From assembly GCA_021324115.1 (NCBI GenBank), contig JAJPJS010000008.1, positions 22,160 to 86,159 of the forward strand: a stretch of 64,000 bases of DNA, written 5' to 3'. The DNA is from Nitrososphaerota archaeon (GTDB lineage Archaea > Thermoproteota > Nitrososphaeria > Conexivisphaerales > DTJL01). The notes below the pieces were generated by a model, which was not told where the DNA came from, did not search any database, and saw nothing but the letters and a program-made list of their open reading frames with translations. The translations under genes were made by a program, and so were the position numbers. Positions 41,828-51,071 of the stretch are shown here, piece after piece (the first letter of the stretch is position 1; each line of letters opens with the position of its first letter).

Positions 41828-43045
41828 ATGAGCAGCAGGAAGAGGTTGATTCTCTCCGGCACAGCCGCCCTCGCGCTTGCGCTAGTAATACTTGCTTCGG
41901 GTATACTCAGCGGGTCTCTTCCATTGAACCAAATCCCGGGTAGCTCTTCTCCGACCGGAGGTACACAGCCGGGCTCCAATTCTGCCTCAGGTTTTGGAAC
42001 TTTATCGGTTTTACTGACCGACCCTCCCAGAATTCCATCGGGGATTTCGGCCGTCTACGTGTCCTATTCTGGCATCTCTCTACACCAGTTCGGCTCTGGA
42101 TCGCCTGGAACGTGGGTCAACCTCTCTTCTTCGGGCACGGTCGAAGTGCTTTCTCTTGTGAACAAAAGCGTAACGATATCGGTTCAAAGGGTTCCATCAG
42201 GGTCGTACGACCAAGTTTCATTGATGATAACGATGGTCAGGGCTACATACTCGGGCGTGAACCTCACTTTATTTTCCGGCTCTCAGCAAGTAATAGCGCA
42301 GATTCCTGGTGGAATTAATGTGTACATGACGGCGAAGGCCGCACTTCTGTTCGACCTTCAATCTTCTATACTAAATCTAAACAGTGATTCTTCACCCAAA
42401 TTCGTATTCAATGCGGCTGCATGGTCGGCCCAACTCCCTGTGGATGTACAGAAATCCCTGAACGAAGGTGAGGGACAGGTCATCAATCTGTCATCCGAAG
42501 CGTGGTGGTCAGAGCTAGAGAGTACGTTTGCCTCGAGGATAGCAATAGTGGGGGCAACCCTCACGAGCGATTCCCTCTCAGTAACCGTGAAGAATACGGG
42601 TAACGAGATGGTTCTTCTTGATTTCGTAACCGTTACCCCTCTCCAGCAACCACAACCAAATCCAATCGTGAAAATTCCCGACCTGATCGGGATTCCGATA
42701 GGCAACTCAAGCAATCTTACAGTAGACTTCGAGAACATGCCTGCCTTCAGTGGAGCGTCTGTGTTCGCAGTGCTGTCAAATGGCTCCCTGGTTCCAATAT
42801 CGTCCGCGAATATTGCTTCCGCAGTTGCAGGCACATCGATCGAACCCTATTCGTCACTCAACCCTCACTTTTACCCACTTCGGCCGGGTGACGAAGTCAC
42901 ACTCTCGTATACCGGTCCCGTGTATGTATTCACCGGATACCAGGGCGGGGTTACAACCGAGCCCATCACTTCGCTGGCCAACTCTTTCATAATCACTGTA
43001 ATTGGTAACACTGCAGTTGCGGCGACGCTCGTAAATTCAGGCTAA
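41828..43045 (+). CDS. DUF4382-domain secreted or membrane-anchored protein
   Basis: 405 residues. KRLILSGTAALALALVILAS is a signal peptide or N-terminal anchor, followed by a Ser/Pro/Gly linker and a DUF4382 domain beginning GFGTLSVLLTDPPRIPSGIS with VYVSYSGISLH. The rest is beta-rich with sequons NLS, NKS, NLT, NSS and NGS. It should lie on the outer cell surface; family function is unknown, and a carbohydrate- or surface-binding role has been supposed. It is divergent from the membrane winged-helix gene across two palindromes, so likely under its control. The start is ATG 41828. Confidence 0.8.
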   Translation: MSSRKRLILSGTAALALALVILASGILSGSLPLNQIPGSSSPTGGTQPGSNSASGFGTLSVLLTDPPRIPSGISAVYVSYSGISLHQFGSGSPGTWVNLSSSGTVEVLSLVNKSVTISVQRVPSGSYDQVSLMITMVRATYSGVNLTLFSGSQQVIAQIPGGINVYMTAKAALLFDLQSSILNLNSDSSPKFVFNAAAWSAQLPVDVQKSLNEGEGQVINLSSEAWWSELESTFASRIAIVGATLTSDSLSVTVKNTGNEMVLLDFVTVTPLQQPQPNPIVKIPDLIGIPIGNSSNLTVDFENMPAFSGASVFAVLSNGSLVPISSANIASAVAGTSIEPYSSLNPHFYPLRPGDEVTLSYTGPVYVFTGYQGGVTTEPITSLANSFIITVIGNTAVAATLVNSG

Positions 43046-43110
43046 ACCAAAACTGGTCGATCGACTGATCTGAACGGCTATTGTAATAAAATTCCCCATT
43101 CCCTGGAGCA

Positions 43111-43707
43111 TTAAAGAGTGACTACGCCCTTTCCGAAGTATGCTTTGACATGGGGCCTGAAGAGATAGTAGAGTATCAGAACATTGATGAGCAGACTCAC
43201 CAAAGAACCCACGCCCAATACCCCCGCTACTCCCAGGGAGACGAGGTCCCCCACGACCCCCAGTATCAGGAATATGATACCGACGGTCCACGCCCATCCC
43301 TTACCGCTCCAGAAGCCCCAAGCCAGGAACACGCCAACCAGGCCGAATATGATCAATACTCCGCCTAATGCACCGGCTATGGCAAGTACGAATGGAGGTA
43401 TGTTGACCGCACCTTGCGGGAAACCGTTGGCTCCCCCCGGAAGGGTACCCGATTTCAGGAGACCAGCCAGCCCAATTAACGCCAATCCTCCAATTATGAT
43501 GAAAATGGATCCTATTGCCTCAAGGACTGCTATGATTGTCACGCCCAGAGGTCTTTGACGTCCAATCGCAGGCTGAGCTCCGCTCATGGGTGGCATCGAG
43601 GGCGGTGGCGGTGGAGTGGCAGGAATGGACTGCACTGGCGCTCCGCAATATGGACAGTAAGCCACGCCGTTCGGAACTTCCTTGCCGCAACTTGCACAGA
43701 ATGGCAA
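43111..43707 (-). CDS. Zinc-ribbon membrane protein
   Basis: 198 residues. An N-terminal double zinc ribbon (PFCASCGKEV and YCPYCGAPV) is followed by a Pro-rich linker and about four hydrophobic helices, from VTIIAVLEAIGSIFIIIGGL to a final VSLLINVLILYYLFRPHVKA. Such zinc-ribbon/TM proteins are frequent in archaea with no known function. The start is at 43707. The gene is convergent with the DUF4382 gene, and the gap is 65 bases. Confidence 0.8.
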   Translation of the reverse strand: MPFCASCGKEVPNGVAYCPYCGAPVQSIPATPPPPPSMPPMSGAQPAIGRQRPLGVTIIAVLEAIGSIFIIIGGLALIGLAGLLKSGTLPGGANGFPQGAVNIPPFVLAIAGALGGVLIIFGLVGVFLAWGFWSGKGWAWTVGIIFLILGVVGDLVSLGVAGVLGVGSLVSLLINVLILYYLFRPHVKAYFGKGVVTL

Positions 43708-43765
43708 ATCCTTTCGCCTTTCATCTCATTTACAACATATTAAGTCTTACTCGTAGTCCAGGTAT

Positions 43766-44860
43766 TCATTCTGAGGCCATCGGACCAACAACTTCAGTAT
43801 GTCTGACCAGATTCCGTGCTTCCGCCTCCTCCATTTGAAGCTTATGCAGTATCGTGTAACGTTCGGGCCTGAGAGAAGGCGCCATGACTATCGCCTTGAT
43901 GACATCTTCTTCCGTTATCCCAATTTCTTGGAAATTTGTCGGACAGCCTGCCATCTTGAGTGAATGTTTGACCCGAATCCAGTCGAGCCCATGCAGTTCA
44001 GCCATAATGACGGTGGCTAACCCAGTCTTCTCACCATGAAGCCCCTTTCCAGGGGCTATCAGCTCAAGCGCATGGCTTATCAGATGTTCGGAGCCGGAAC
44101 ACGGCCGGCTGCTTCCGGCTATCCCCGCGGCCACGCCGGACGAGATCAGCGCTTCAACGAGTGCGCGTATACCATCCGGGATTCTGTCTCCTATCTGTTG
44201 CGCCCTTTCCATGACATGCTGAGCACTCATCTTCGCGAGATTAGCAGAGTAATCCCCGAAGTACTCCCCTCTTTCATCCCTTCCCAACTCCCAATCCTTC
44301 ACGGCCGTCAGCTTCGCTATCATGTCTCCGAATCCACCCTTCATCAGACGGGACGGGGCCTCTGCGATAATACCCAAATCAACCGCGATCATGGCCGGGG
44401 GCAGTGTTACCCTGGAGTAAGGTCGACCGGAATCTCTCAATGAAGCGAAAGGGGAAGATATACCATCATGAGATGCACTCGTGGGGACGCTCACCATGGG
44501 AATGTTTACATTCATGGATGCTACCTTCGCCACATCTATCGTTTTGCCCCCTCCAAACGCAACTACCGTCTTTGCGTTTGTTTCCTTCACCCGCTTCTCC
44601 ACGGATCGAGCCGCCTCTTCCGAAGGGGCGAAAACGTCCACCCATGACATTTCAAACGTCTTCAATCCTGCCGCAAGACGATCACCCATCATTCGCCTAA
44701 CGTTCGGGCCGGACGCAATGCATACAGGACCCTCAAAATTTTCCCTTACGAGCAGTTCGCCAAGCCTGTCGATGGTATCCCCTCCAACGTACACGACTCT
44801 TGGTAACCTCATCAGGTGTCCTGACCGAGATTCGGCTCTTTCGATCTGAGATTCCGGCAA
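43766..44860 (-). CDS. egsA: sn-Glycerol-1-phosphate dehydrogenase
   Basis: 364 residues. VVAFGGGKTIDVAK is the NAD(P) loop, VPTSASHDGISSPFASL the substrate region, and conserved histidines in SEHLISHAL and LHGEKTGLATVI bind Zn2+. It makes the G1P backbone specific to archaeal lipids and is diagnostic for Archaea. The start is ATG 44860. The upstream gap contains the promoter of the active proteasome beta. Confidence 0.96.
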   Translation of the reverse strand: MPESQIERAESRSGHLMRLPRVVYVGGDTIDRLGELLVRENFEGPVCIASGPNVRRMMGDRLAAGLKTFEMSWVDVFAPSEEAARSVEKRVKETNAKTVVAFGGGKTIDVAKVASMNVNIPMVSVPTSASHDGISSPFASLRDSGRPYSRVTLPPAMIAVDLGIIAEAPSRLMKGGFGDMIAKLTAVKDWELGRDERGEYFGDYSANLAKMSAQHVMERAQQIGDRIPDGIRALVEALISSGVAAGIAGSSRPCSGSEHLISHALELIAPGKGLHGEKTGLATVIMAELHGLDWIRVKHSLKMAGCPTNFQEIGITEEDVIKAIVMAPSLRPERYTILHKLQMEEAEARNLVRHTEVVGPMASE

Positions 44861-45048
44861 GCAGCAAATCTGTAATCACACGGCCTAATAAACGGTCTTC
44901 GAGAATGTTCTGTGCACTGTTAGGCGGAATTCATGAACGTCAGGTGCAGATTTTCATTCAGCGCCAAAAGGGAGACAACCCTTATCTACCTGTACCTTGC
45001 AGCCAGCATTCAGCACTTATATTGCGAAGACTGGATGGAGTGAATGGC

Positions 45049-45693
45049 GTGTCATACAATAATAGAGAAGTACCGGGCTTGAAACACACTGGGACTACTA
45101 CCCTAGGTATCGTATGCAAGGATGCCGTGGTCCTAGCCACCGACTCCAGGGTTACCATGGCGAATTACATAGCACACAGGAAGGGTAAGAAGCTGTTCAA
45201 GATCGATGAGCACATGGGAATGACCATAGCGGGCGTGGTGGCCGATGCACAAAACATGATAGACGTGATAAGATACTATGCCAGAACTTACAGAATTGAA
45301 CATCAGAGACCCATGCCGATAGCTTCTGCCGCAAGAGTGGCCGCGAATGTCTTCTTCGCCCAGAGGTATTACCCATACATCGTACAATCACTTATGGGAG
45401 GTTACGATAGTTCAGGGCCTGGCCTTTTCAATGTGGACCTTTTCGGTACAATGACTGGCGAACAGTTCGCCTCCACCGGAAGCGGTTCACCGATAGTCTA
45501 TGGGATACTGGAATCAGGGTACCGTGAAAACATGTCAGTCGATGATGCTATAAAGCTGGCCGCGAAGGGTGTGTCCTACGCCATGAAAAGAGACTCCGCG
45601 TCTGGTGATAACCTTGATGTTGCAATCATAGACGCGAATGGTTTTAGAGAGCTTAGCCTTGATGTCAAGCAGGCTCTCATCAAGACGATTTAA
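45049..45693 (+). CDS. psmB: Proteasome beta subunit, catalytic
   Basis: 214 residues from GTG 45049. A 15-residue propeptide ends HTG, and TTTLGIVCKDAVVLATDSR begins the mature enzyme: T1, D17, R19 and K33 (KGKKLF) are all present, as is the SGD segment. This is the active beta of the 20S core; the other beta gene (34.2 kb) lacks T1. A TATA-like ACTTATATT at 45015-45023 predicts a start around 45044, favouring GTG 45049 over 45040. The gene is followed after 11 bases by aCPSF1, a pairing seen in many archaea. Confidence 0.95.
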   Translation: MSYNNREVPGLKHTGTTTLGIVCKDAVVLATDSRVTMANYIAHRKGKKLFKIDEHMGMTIAGVVADAQNMIDVIRYYARTYRIEHQRPMPIASAARVAANVFFAQRYYPYIVQSLMGGYDSSGPGLFNVDLFGTMTGEQFASTGSGSPIVYGILESGYRENMSVDDAIKLAAKGVSYAMKRDSASGDNLDVAIIDANGFRELSLDVKQALIKTI

Positions 45694-45704
45694 GAAATTC
45701 AAGT

Positions 45705-47624
45705 TTGTCGAATAGAAGAGAAAACCACAGGGGACCAAGATCCCCAGGGATAGTGGAGGTAATACTGAAGAATATACCTCCCGAAGCAGGGGTTGTCAGG
45801 GTCGAATATGAAGGACCAAGGATCGCCCTCTATTCCAAGAGCCCTCAGTATTTTGACCAAAACACATTTGTGATTCCTGAGATAGTGAACAGCCTGAAAA
45901 AGCGGGTTGTTGTAAGAGTCGACGATTCGGTCAGAAAGGTTGAGGATGAAGCAAGGGAGCTTCTCGCCAAGTTGGTCCCAAAGGAGGCAGGAATAGAAAA
46001 CATGTTCTTCGACGAAGTTACAGGCGAAGTGACGCTGGACTGCAAGGTTCCAAAACTCATCAACCCGGAGCTCCTGAAGAGCTTCGACAGCATGGGGTGG
46101 AGGCTCAAAATCAAGAAGGCTCCATCCATGGGAAGCACGACCGTGCAGCAGATAATGCATACACTCAAGTCCACTTCAAGTGAACGCGTCGCGTTCCTCA
46201 GGGAATCCGGTGAGAGGATATTCAGGGAGAGATTACTCGAAATAAATGAAGTGCGTCTCACCGCGCTGGGTGGTTTCAAAGAAGTGGGCAGGTCATCGAT
46301 GCTGCTCGAGACCGATGATAGCAAAATACTTCTGGACTGTGGCATTCATCCCGGTGGAAGAGAACCCCCTCACTGTTACCCCAGACTGGACTGGCTGAAG
46401 GCGGATCTTGATGATATTGACGCTATAGTGTTAAGTCATGGTCACATGGACCATGCTGGCTTTTTACCAATACTCTACAAATATGGTTACAAGGGACCTC
46501 TTTATTGCACTGAGCCAACCCTCGCACTGATAACCCTGCTCCTCTCCGACGCCCTGAAGATATCCACGATGGAAGGGAAACAGTATTCATACGACATGAA
46601 GGACATACGCACGATGATCAGTCACGCGGTTCCAATACCCTACGGTTCTGTTACGGACATATCTCCCGACATCAAACTGGTCCTGTACAACGCCGGTCAT
46701 ATACTCGGTTCTTCTGCAGTCCACCTGCATGTGGGAGAGGGCGCCCATAACGTCGTCTACACCGGTGACTTCAAATTTGCACGGAGTCTCCTTCTTGAAG
46801 CAGCCTCAAGCAACTTTCCCAGAGTAGAAACTCTGATAATGGAGAGCACGTATGGTAACAAATCCGATGTGGTACCTCCAAGAGAGGAGGTGGACCTTGC
46901 ATTCGTCAAGAGTATAAATGACACATTGAACCAAGGCGGAAAGGTCCTGATTCCTGTCCCGGCGGTAGGGCGTGCGCAGGAAATCATGCTGGTACTGGAC
47001 ATGTATATGAGGCAGAAGATCCTTGCCGAGACGACAATATTCATTGAAGGAATGATCAGGGAAGCTACGGCCATACACCTCTACTACCCTGAGTTTCTCA
47101 ACAGAGAACTCAGAGACAGAATAATCGAGAACGGCGAAAACCCATTCATAACTGAATATTTCTCCATAGTTGAACATCCCAATAATCGGGATGAAGCTTT
47201 GAGCTCCGGCCCGGCAATAATTCTGGCCACGTCCGGAATGCTTGAAGGTGGTCCGTCTGTCCAGTATTTCAGAGAGCTCGCTGGTGACCAGAGGAACAAG
47301 CTGCTCTTTGTGTCATACCAGGTCCAGGGGACTCTCGGGAGGCGCGCTCTTGACGGTTCAAAACAGGTAAGTCTGATGGAGGATGGAGGGCGAATGAAGA
47401 TAATCGATATCAACTGCCAGGTTGAAAAGGTAGAAGGCTTCAGCGGACACAGCGACTACAACCAGCTGCTCAGATATGTGGGGCGGCTGAGACCAAAGCT
47501 CCAGAGGGTAATCGTAGACCATGGGGAGAGGAGAAAGATTGAAAATCTGAGTTCAAGCATAGAAAGAATATTCCGTCTGCCGGTGTATCAACCGGCGGTG
47601 CTGGACAGCATAAAGCTGTACTAG
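45705..47624 (+). CDS. fttA: Archaeal CPSF1 (KH-domain beta-CASP ribonuclease, FttA)
   Basis: 639 residues from TTG 45705. Two KH-like domains (about 10-160) precede a metallo-beta-lactamase core with LSHGHMDHAGFLP and CGIHPGG, and the beta-CASP motifs ESTYGN, LATSGMLEGGPSVQYF and FSGHSDYNQLL. The enzyme cleaves nascent RNA and acts as the archaeal transcription termination factor. The gene is directly downstream of the active proteasome beta. Confidence 0.97.
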   Translation: MSNRRENHRGPRSPGIVEVILKNIPPEAGVVRVEYEGPRIALYSKSPQYFDQNTFVIPEIVNSLKKRVVVRVDDSVRKVEDEARELLAKLVPKEAGIENMFFDEVTGEVTLDCKVPKLINPELLKSFDSMGWRLKIKKAPSMGSTTVQQIMHTLKSTSSERVAFLRESGERIFRERLLEINEVRLTALGGFKEVGRSSMLLETDDSKILLDCGIHPGGREPPHCYPRLDWLKADLDDIDAIVLSHGHMDHAGFLPILYKYGYKGPLYCTEPTLALITLLLSDALKISTMEGKQYSYDMKDIRTMISHAVPIPYGSVTDISPDIKLVLYNAGHILGSSAVHLHVGEGAHNVVYTGDFKFARSLLLEAASSNFPRVETLIMESTYGNKSDVVPPREEVDLAFVKSINDTLNQGGKVLIPVPAVGRAQEIMLVLDMYMRQKILAETTIFIEGMIREATAIHLYYPEFLNRELRDRIIENGENPFITEYFSIVEHPNNRDEALSSGPAIILATSGMLEGGPSVQYFRELAGDQRNKLLFVSYQVQGTLGRRALDGSKQVSLMEDGGRMKIIDINCQVEKVEGFSGHSDYNQLLRYVGRLRPKLQRVIVDHGERRKIENLSSSIERIFRLPVYQPAVLDSIKLY

Positions 47625-47635
47625 GTTGATGAGTC

Positions 47636-48739
47636 CTAGCCCTGCGTGAGTTTTTTCAGTTCCGGACCCAGGCCACCATACGAAACATTCCAGTTTCGCT
47701 CGAACATATCGTACGGCACGGTGAACTGGGCCACATCCTGTGATTTAACAAAGCTTGTGTCGATTTTGTCTACCAGCTGTGGGAGTTCACCATTGAGATA
47801 GTCGAAGATGTTTATCATTTCATCGACAGGAACAACGAGTGTTGCAATGAACATGTTCCTGTTTGTGAAGTGCTCGGTCCAGCTGAAGGGGAGCCTGATG
47901 AAACCATTGTGAACCTGCTGCAGCTCCTTTTGCTTTACATCGGCAATCCTTATCCGGACCGTGGTGGCCGTCTGACCAACTTTCTTCTTCGCCGCCTCCG
48001 GCATCCATCTCACCATGTAGGTGTCTACGAGCCCGTACTTCTGTAGGTGAGTTCTGTAATGGTATCCAAGCACCGGTGTCGCTGCCTTGGACCTCCTTGC
48101 AATGTCCGTTGTATGCTGCAGCGCGTCTGCCTGAAACTCCTTCAGAAGCAGGAGGTCGTATTTGTCAAACGACACGATCTGTGTAGCCTTGATTCTGGAC
48201 TGGGAAGGTTCTTCCGCCTTCACATTAGACCAGTCCACCTCCCACCTCTTAGAACGGAAATTAAAATAGCGCGGGTTAAGGGAATGATATTGAACATGCG
48301 TTACCTCATCGAGTTGATAATCAGAAAGGATTTTGTTTTTTACCAGGTAATCCAGGTTCGATGTGCACTCATTCAGTGTTCCCGAAGGTAAGGCAAAATT
48401 AGCGGAATACCTGCCATTTGGCAGTTCACGCGAGTAATAAACCAGATACCCCTTCTCGCCCAGATAGTTGAGAACTCTGGCTGAAAGTTGGGTATCCTGT
48501 CTGGCAAACCTCAACGTCGCCCAGTATACAGAGAGCCCAAGCTTTCCGTAGCTGGGTTGTGCATGTATGCTGAAGCCCATCTTCGGAAGCTGTCTCTTCA
48601 GTTTGTACCTGACAGTCTCGACAGGTATATTTGTCATACTGGAAACCTTTGACATGTTACGGGGACCGATCTGCTTGATCGCTTCAATCATTCTGGCTTC
48701 AGAAGGCAGGCTAGGCTTCTTGGAGGATTGAGAATTCAC
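47636..48739 (-). CDS. Tandem helix-turn-helix regulator (Lrp-like), unknown role
   Basis: 367 residues. An N-terminal helix-turn-helix is seen at about 17-55 (MIEAIKQIGPRNMSKVSSMT then IPVETVRYKLKRQLPKMGF), and a second likely one at about 205-250 (YDLLLLKEFQADALQHTTDI then HYRTHLQKYG). Between and after them lie beta-rich segments similar in type to ligand domains, each followed by a domain with conserved Trp and Tyr. Thus it looks like a duplicated Lrp-type regulator. No family name could be assigned. It is convergent with fttA and has its own AT-rich promoter at 48760-48840. Confidence 0.65.
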   Translation of the reverse strand: MNSQSSKKPSLPSEARMIEAIKQIGPRNMSKVSSMTNIPVETVRYKLKRQLPKMGFSIHAQPSYGKLGLSVYWATLRFARQDTQLSARVLNYLGEKGYLVYYSRELPNGRYSANFALPSGTLNECTSNLDYLVKNKILSDYQLDEVTHVQYHSLNPRYFNFRSKRWEVDWSNVKAEEPSQSRIKATQIVSFDKYDLLLLKEFQADALQHTTDIARRSKAATPVLGYHYRTHLQKYGLVDTYMVRWMPEAAKKKVGQTATTVRIRIADVKQKELQQVHNGFIRLPFSWTEHFTNRNMFIATLVVPVDEMINIFDYLNGELPQLVDKIDTSFVKSQDVAQFTVPYDMFERNWNVSYGGLGPELKKLTQG

Positions 48740-48863
48740 AATTCTTCATGATCCATGCAGTGTGGCACATTTAAAAACTTTGACCGAAATTTACCGGAAT
48801 GCCACATTTATTGATGATTAATTAAAATACATTCAAATAATTCATGTATAAGTTTGTGATAAA

Positions 48864-49157
48864 TTACTGGCTAATCGAACGCCAGATCTTCACACTCGGC
48901 GGGGTTATTACTATTCTTTCCTCCCCCAGCCGGGCTATATCACCGCCCATACCTTCCGCATATTCATAAAGCTCTTCAACCGCTTTTTTCAGCTCGTCAA
49001 TGCTCCTCTGCGCAAGGGGGGTGATCCTTAGTATAACGATTGAATGGTTTCTCAGGTCTTCCTTGATCTTTGCTAATTCGTCTATGCTCTTCATTGGATA
49101 GGCCTTCAGGTATATGGATGACTGTTTCTCCTTCGACCCCAGTACTTCTTGACCCAA
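48864..49157 (-). CDS. sepF: SepF-family cell-division protein
   Basis: 97 residues from TTG 49157. YLKAYPMKSIDELAKIKEDL, then NHSIVILRITPLAQRSID and the C-terminal GGDIARLGEERIVITP are the SepF core. SepF anchors FtsZ to the membrane; here the first 15 residues are short and only weakly amphipathic. The presence of SepF implies FtsZ-based division in this organism, although FtsZ is not in the window. The upstream gap is about 300 bases. Confidence 0.82.
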   Translation of the reverse strand: MGQEVLGSKEKQSSIYLKAYPMKSIDELAKIKEDLRNHSIVILRITPLAQRSIDELKKAVEELYEYAEGMGGDIARLGEERIVITPPSVKIWRSISQ

Positions 49158-49466
49158 CGTATATCACTGGCCTCGGTACACTATTACCATTTTCTCAATT
49201 AACGAGGTGTGTAAAAAAGGTTTAGCCTTATTGTAGATTTGTTTCACACTTAAAATGATGTTGCTTGATAACCGTCCACCATTCACCTAGGAAAACGGAT
49301 GCGGGGGACGCAAACAGACAGGAGAACCTCTAACAAGGTTGATTGTCGAAGTCCCAGGCGCCAAGGCCGATCTGGGGGATTTCTTCACGGCTGTTTCAGC
49401 GTACATTAATACCGAGCATCCTGCCAGAAACATTAATGGATTACGCTTCTTACGGCAGTTCCAGCC
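49158..49466. other. Divergent intergenic region of sepF and the HD-domain gene
   Basis: These 309 bases hold no coding frame with a credible start or known family. The promoter of sepF on the minus strand and of the HD gene on the plus strand must be here, but no TATA box stands out. Near 49190-49220 there is an AT-rich block with AAAAAAGG. Confidence 0.4.
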
Positions 49467-50009
49467 ATGTCAAAATCGCAATCCGGCGTATACGAGGTTG
49501 TGCAGGCTGCAGAGCAGCTCAAAGCCGTTCCGCGACTGGGATGGATTATTTCGGCACGAATCAGAAATCCGGAGTCTGTGGCGGACCACAGCTATGCAGT
49601 GGCAGTGACCTCCATGGTTATTGCCGATTATTATGGCTTGGATTCGTGCAGGATGATGAAGATGGCTCTGCTGCATGACCTGTGCGAAAGCATTACGGGT
49701 GATATGCAGCCTGGGGACACTACAGAGTCAAGGAAGCATCAGATTGAACGAAAAGCACTGGCCGCAATCCTATCAAAACTTCCAGCGAAGGTCCGGAATT
49801 CATATCTGGAGATATTCGATGAATTTAACGATTCGAAGACTTTCGAAGCCGAGCTGGTGCATCAAATCGATAAGCTCGAGATGGCAGCCCAGGCCGTTGT
49901 TTACAAGAAACAGGGATACAGCAGCCTCGAGCAGTTCTTCGATACAGCAGAGAGCAAAGTTACTTCTACGAAACTCAGGCCGATCATGAGAAGGCTGAGG
50001 TTAAAGTGA
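49467..50009 (+). CDS. HD-domain phosphohydrolase (HDDC2/YfbR-like)
   Basis: 180 residues from ATG 49467. Metal-binding residues appear in ESVADHSYAVAVTS and MALLHDLCESITGD, followed by a second D in VHQIDKLEMAAQA. Related enzymes dephosphorylate 5'-deoxynucleotides. The 3' end overlaps the convergent PUA gene by nine bases. Confidence 0.9.
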   Translation: MSKSQSGVYEVVQAAEQLKAVPRLGWIISARIRNPESVADHSYAVAVTSMVIADYYGLDSCRMMKMALLHDLCESITGDMQPGDTTESRKHQIERKALAAILSKLPAKVRNSYLEIFDEFNDSKTFEAELVHQIDKLEMAAQAVVYKKQGYSSLEQFFDTAESKVTSTKLRPIMRRLRLK

Positions 50010-50486
50010 AGGGGCGAGCTGTTTGTAGACATTCCAAAATTTATCCCCCACATATGAGAGGTTCTTCAGCACTACACCTTTGTCAAGGATTTCAGCTTCT
50101 TTCTTACCGACCGAAGCTTCGCACACCGCAATTGTTTTGCCGAACTTCTCATCCTTAACAATCACGATATCCCCGGCTTCAAAATCGTTGGGAAATGACT
50201 TGATCCCCGGTCGCATTACGTTGGCACCGTTTGTGATGAATCTGAGCGCCCCCATGTCCACTGTCACACCGGGGAAGTAGGCGCACAATTTCTCATCGCC
50301 TATGAATGGGGCGATAGTCTTCCCCTCCATTACAAGTGTAAAATCACCGAGCACTATCCATCTTTCATCGTCAACCTCCACCTTTCTGACCGGATTCACA
50401 TCAGGCACATTGAATCTGGACCACTTTTCCCTTAATTTTTGATTCATTTCTCTGGCTTCCTTGTTGGAAAAGAAAAGTACCTTCAA
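50001..50486 (-). CDS. PUA-domain RNA-binding protein (MCT-1/Tma20-like)
   Basis: 161 residues. An N-terminal pre-PUA part (about 1-75, FSNKEAREMNQKLREKWSRF) and a C-terminal PUA domain (MRPGIKSFPNDFEAGDIVIV). Eukaryotic homologues (MCT-1, Tma20) bind the ribosome and affect initiation and recycling. The start is ATG 50486. It is divergent from the LSm-eL37 operon, again a translation context. Confidence 0.88.
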   Translation of the reverse strand: MKVLFFSNKEAREMNQKLREKWSRFNVPDVNPVRKVEVDDERWIVLGDFTLVMEGKTIAPFIGDEKLCAYFPGVTVDMGALRFITNGANVMRPGIKSFPNDFEAGDIVIVKDEKFGKTIAVCEASVGKKEAEILDKGVVLKNLSYVGDKFWNVYKQLAPSL

Positions 50487-50571
50487 GCTTGAAAAGGTTA
50501 GAATGACGCAGATTTAAATAGATGCATCCGGATGACGGTTAGGACCGAAGAGGTTCAATCTGAGTTAGAGT

Positions 50572-50829
50572 GTGCTGAAATTGGCAGCGGATATGACATT
50601 TAAGGTTCTGAATGACAGCGTGGGCAAAGTAGTCCTCATAAAGCTAAAGGGAAACAAGGTGATAAGAGGAAGCCTGCAGGGATTCGACCAGCACATGAAC
50701 CTCATCCTCGAATCTTCTGAAGAGATGCTGCCAGATGGCAAGGTAAATCCGCTTGGTACCATCATCGTTCGTGGGGACAATGTGGTTCTCATATCCCCCC
50801 CTCCACCAAAGGAAGGTAGCAAACAATGA
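50572..50829 (+). CDS. LSm (Sm-like archaeal) RNA-binding protein
   Basis: 85 residues from GTG 50572 (ATG 50593 would be a shorter start). Sm1 is seen as [20 protein letters not shown] with QHMNLIL, and Sm2 as [15 protein letters not shown]. It forms hexameric or heptameric rings that bind U-rich RNA. The stop overlaps the eL37 start (ATGA); this LSm-eL37e pair is widespread in archaea. Confidence 0.95.
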   Translation: MLKLAADMTFKVLNDSVGKVVLIKLKGNKVIRGSLQGFDQHMNLILESSEEMLPDGKVNPLGTIIVRGDNVVLISPPPPKEGSKQ

Positions 50830-50990
50830 AGGGGACGCCATCCTTTGGAAAAAGAAGCGCTCACAAGAGCCACATGATATGCAGGAGGTGTGGCCGCAGA
50901 GCCTTCAACATCAGGACCAAGGTTTGCGCATCATGTGGCTTCGGAGCATCGCCGAAGCTCCGGAAGTATGCGTGGGCTAGACATCCGTGA
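50826..50990 (+). CDS. rpl37e: Ribosomal protein eL37
   Basis: 54 residues from ATG 50826. [20 protein letters not shown] then [19 protein letters not shown], with two CxxC pairs binding zinc, and an ending RKYAWARHP. It is a small zinc protein of the large subunit, overlapping lsm by four bases. Confidence 0.95.
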   Translation: MKGTPSFGKRSAHKSHMICRRCGRRAFNIRTKVCASCGFGASPKLRKYAWARHP

Positions 50991-51071
50991 TTTGCGGTCT
51001 ACAATTTTTGATTTGATGGACAACAGTGGGACTAACGCTTAATTATACCTCGAGCCGCTGGAGTGTGACAT

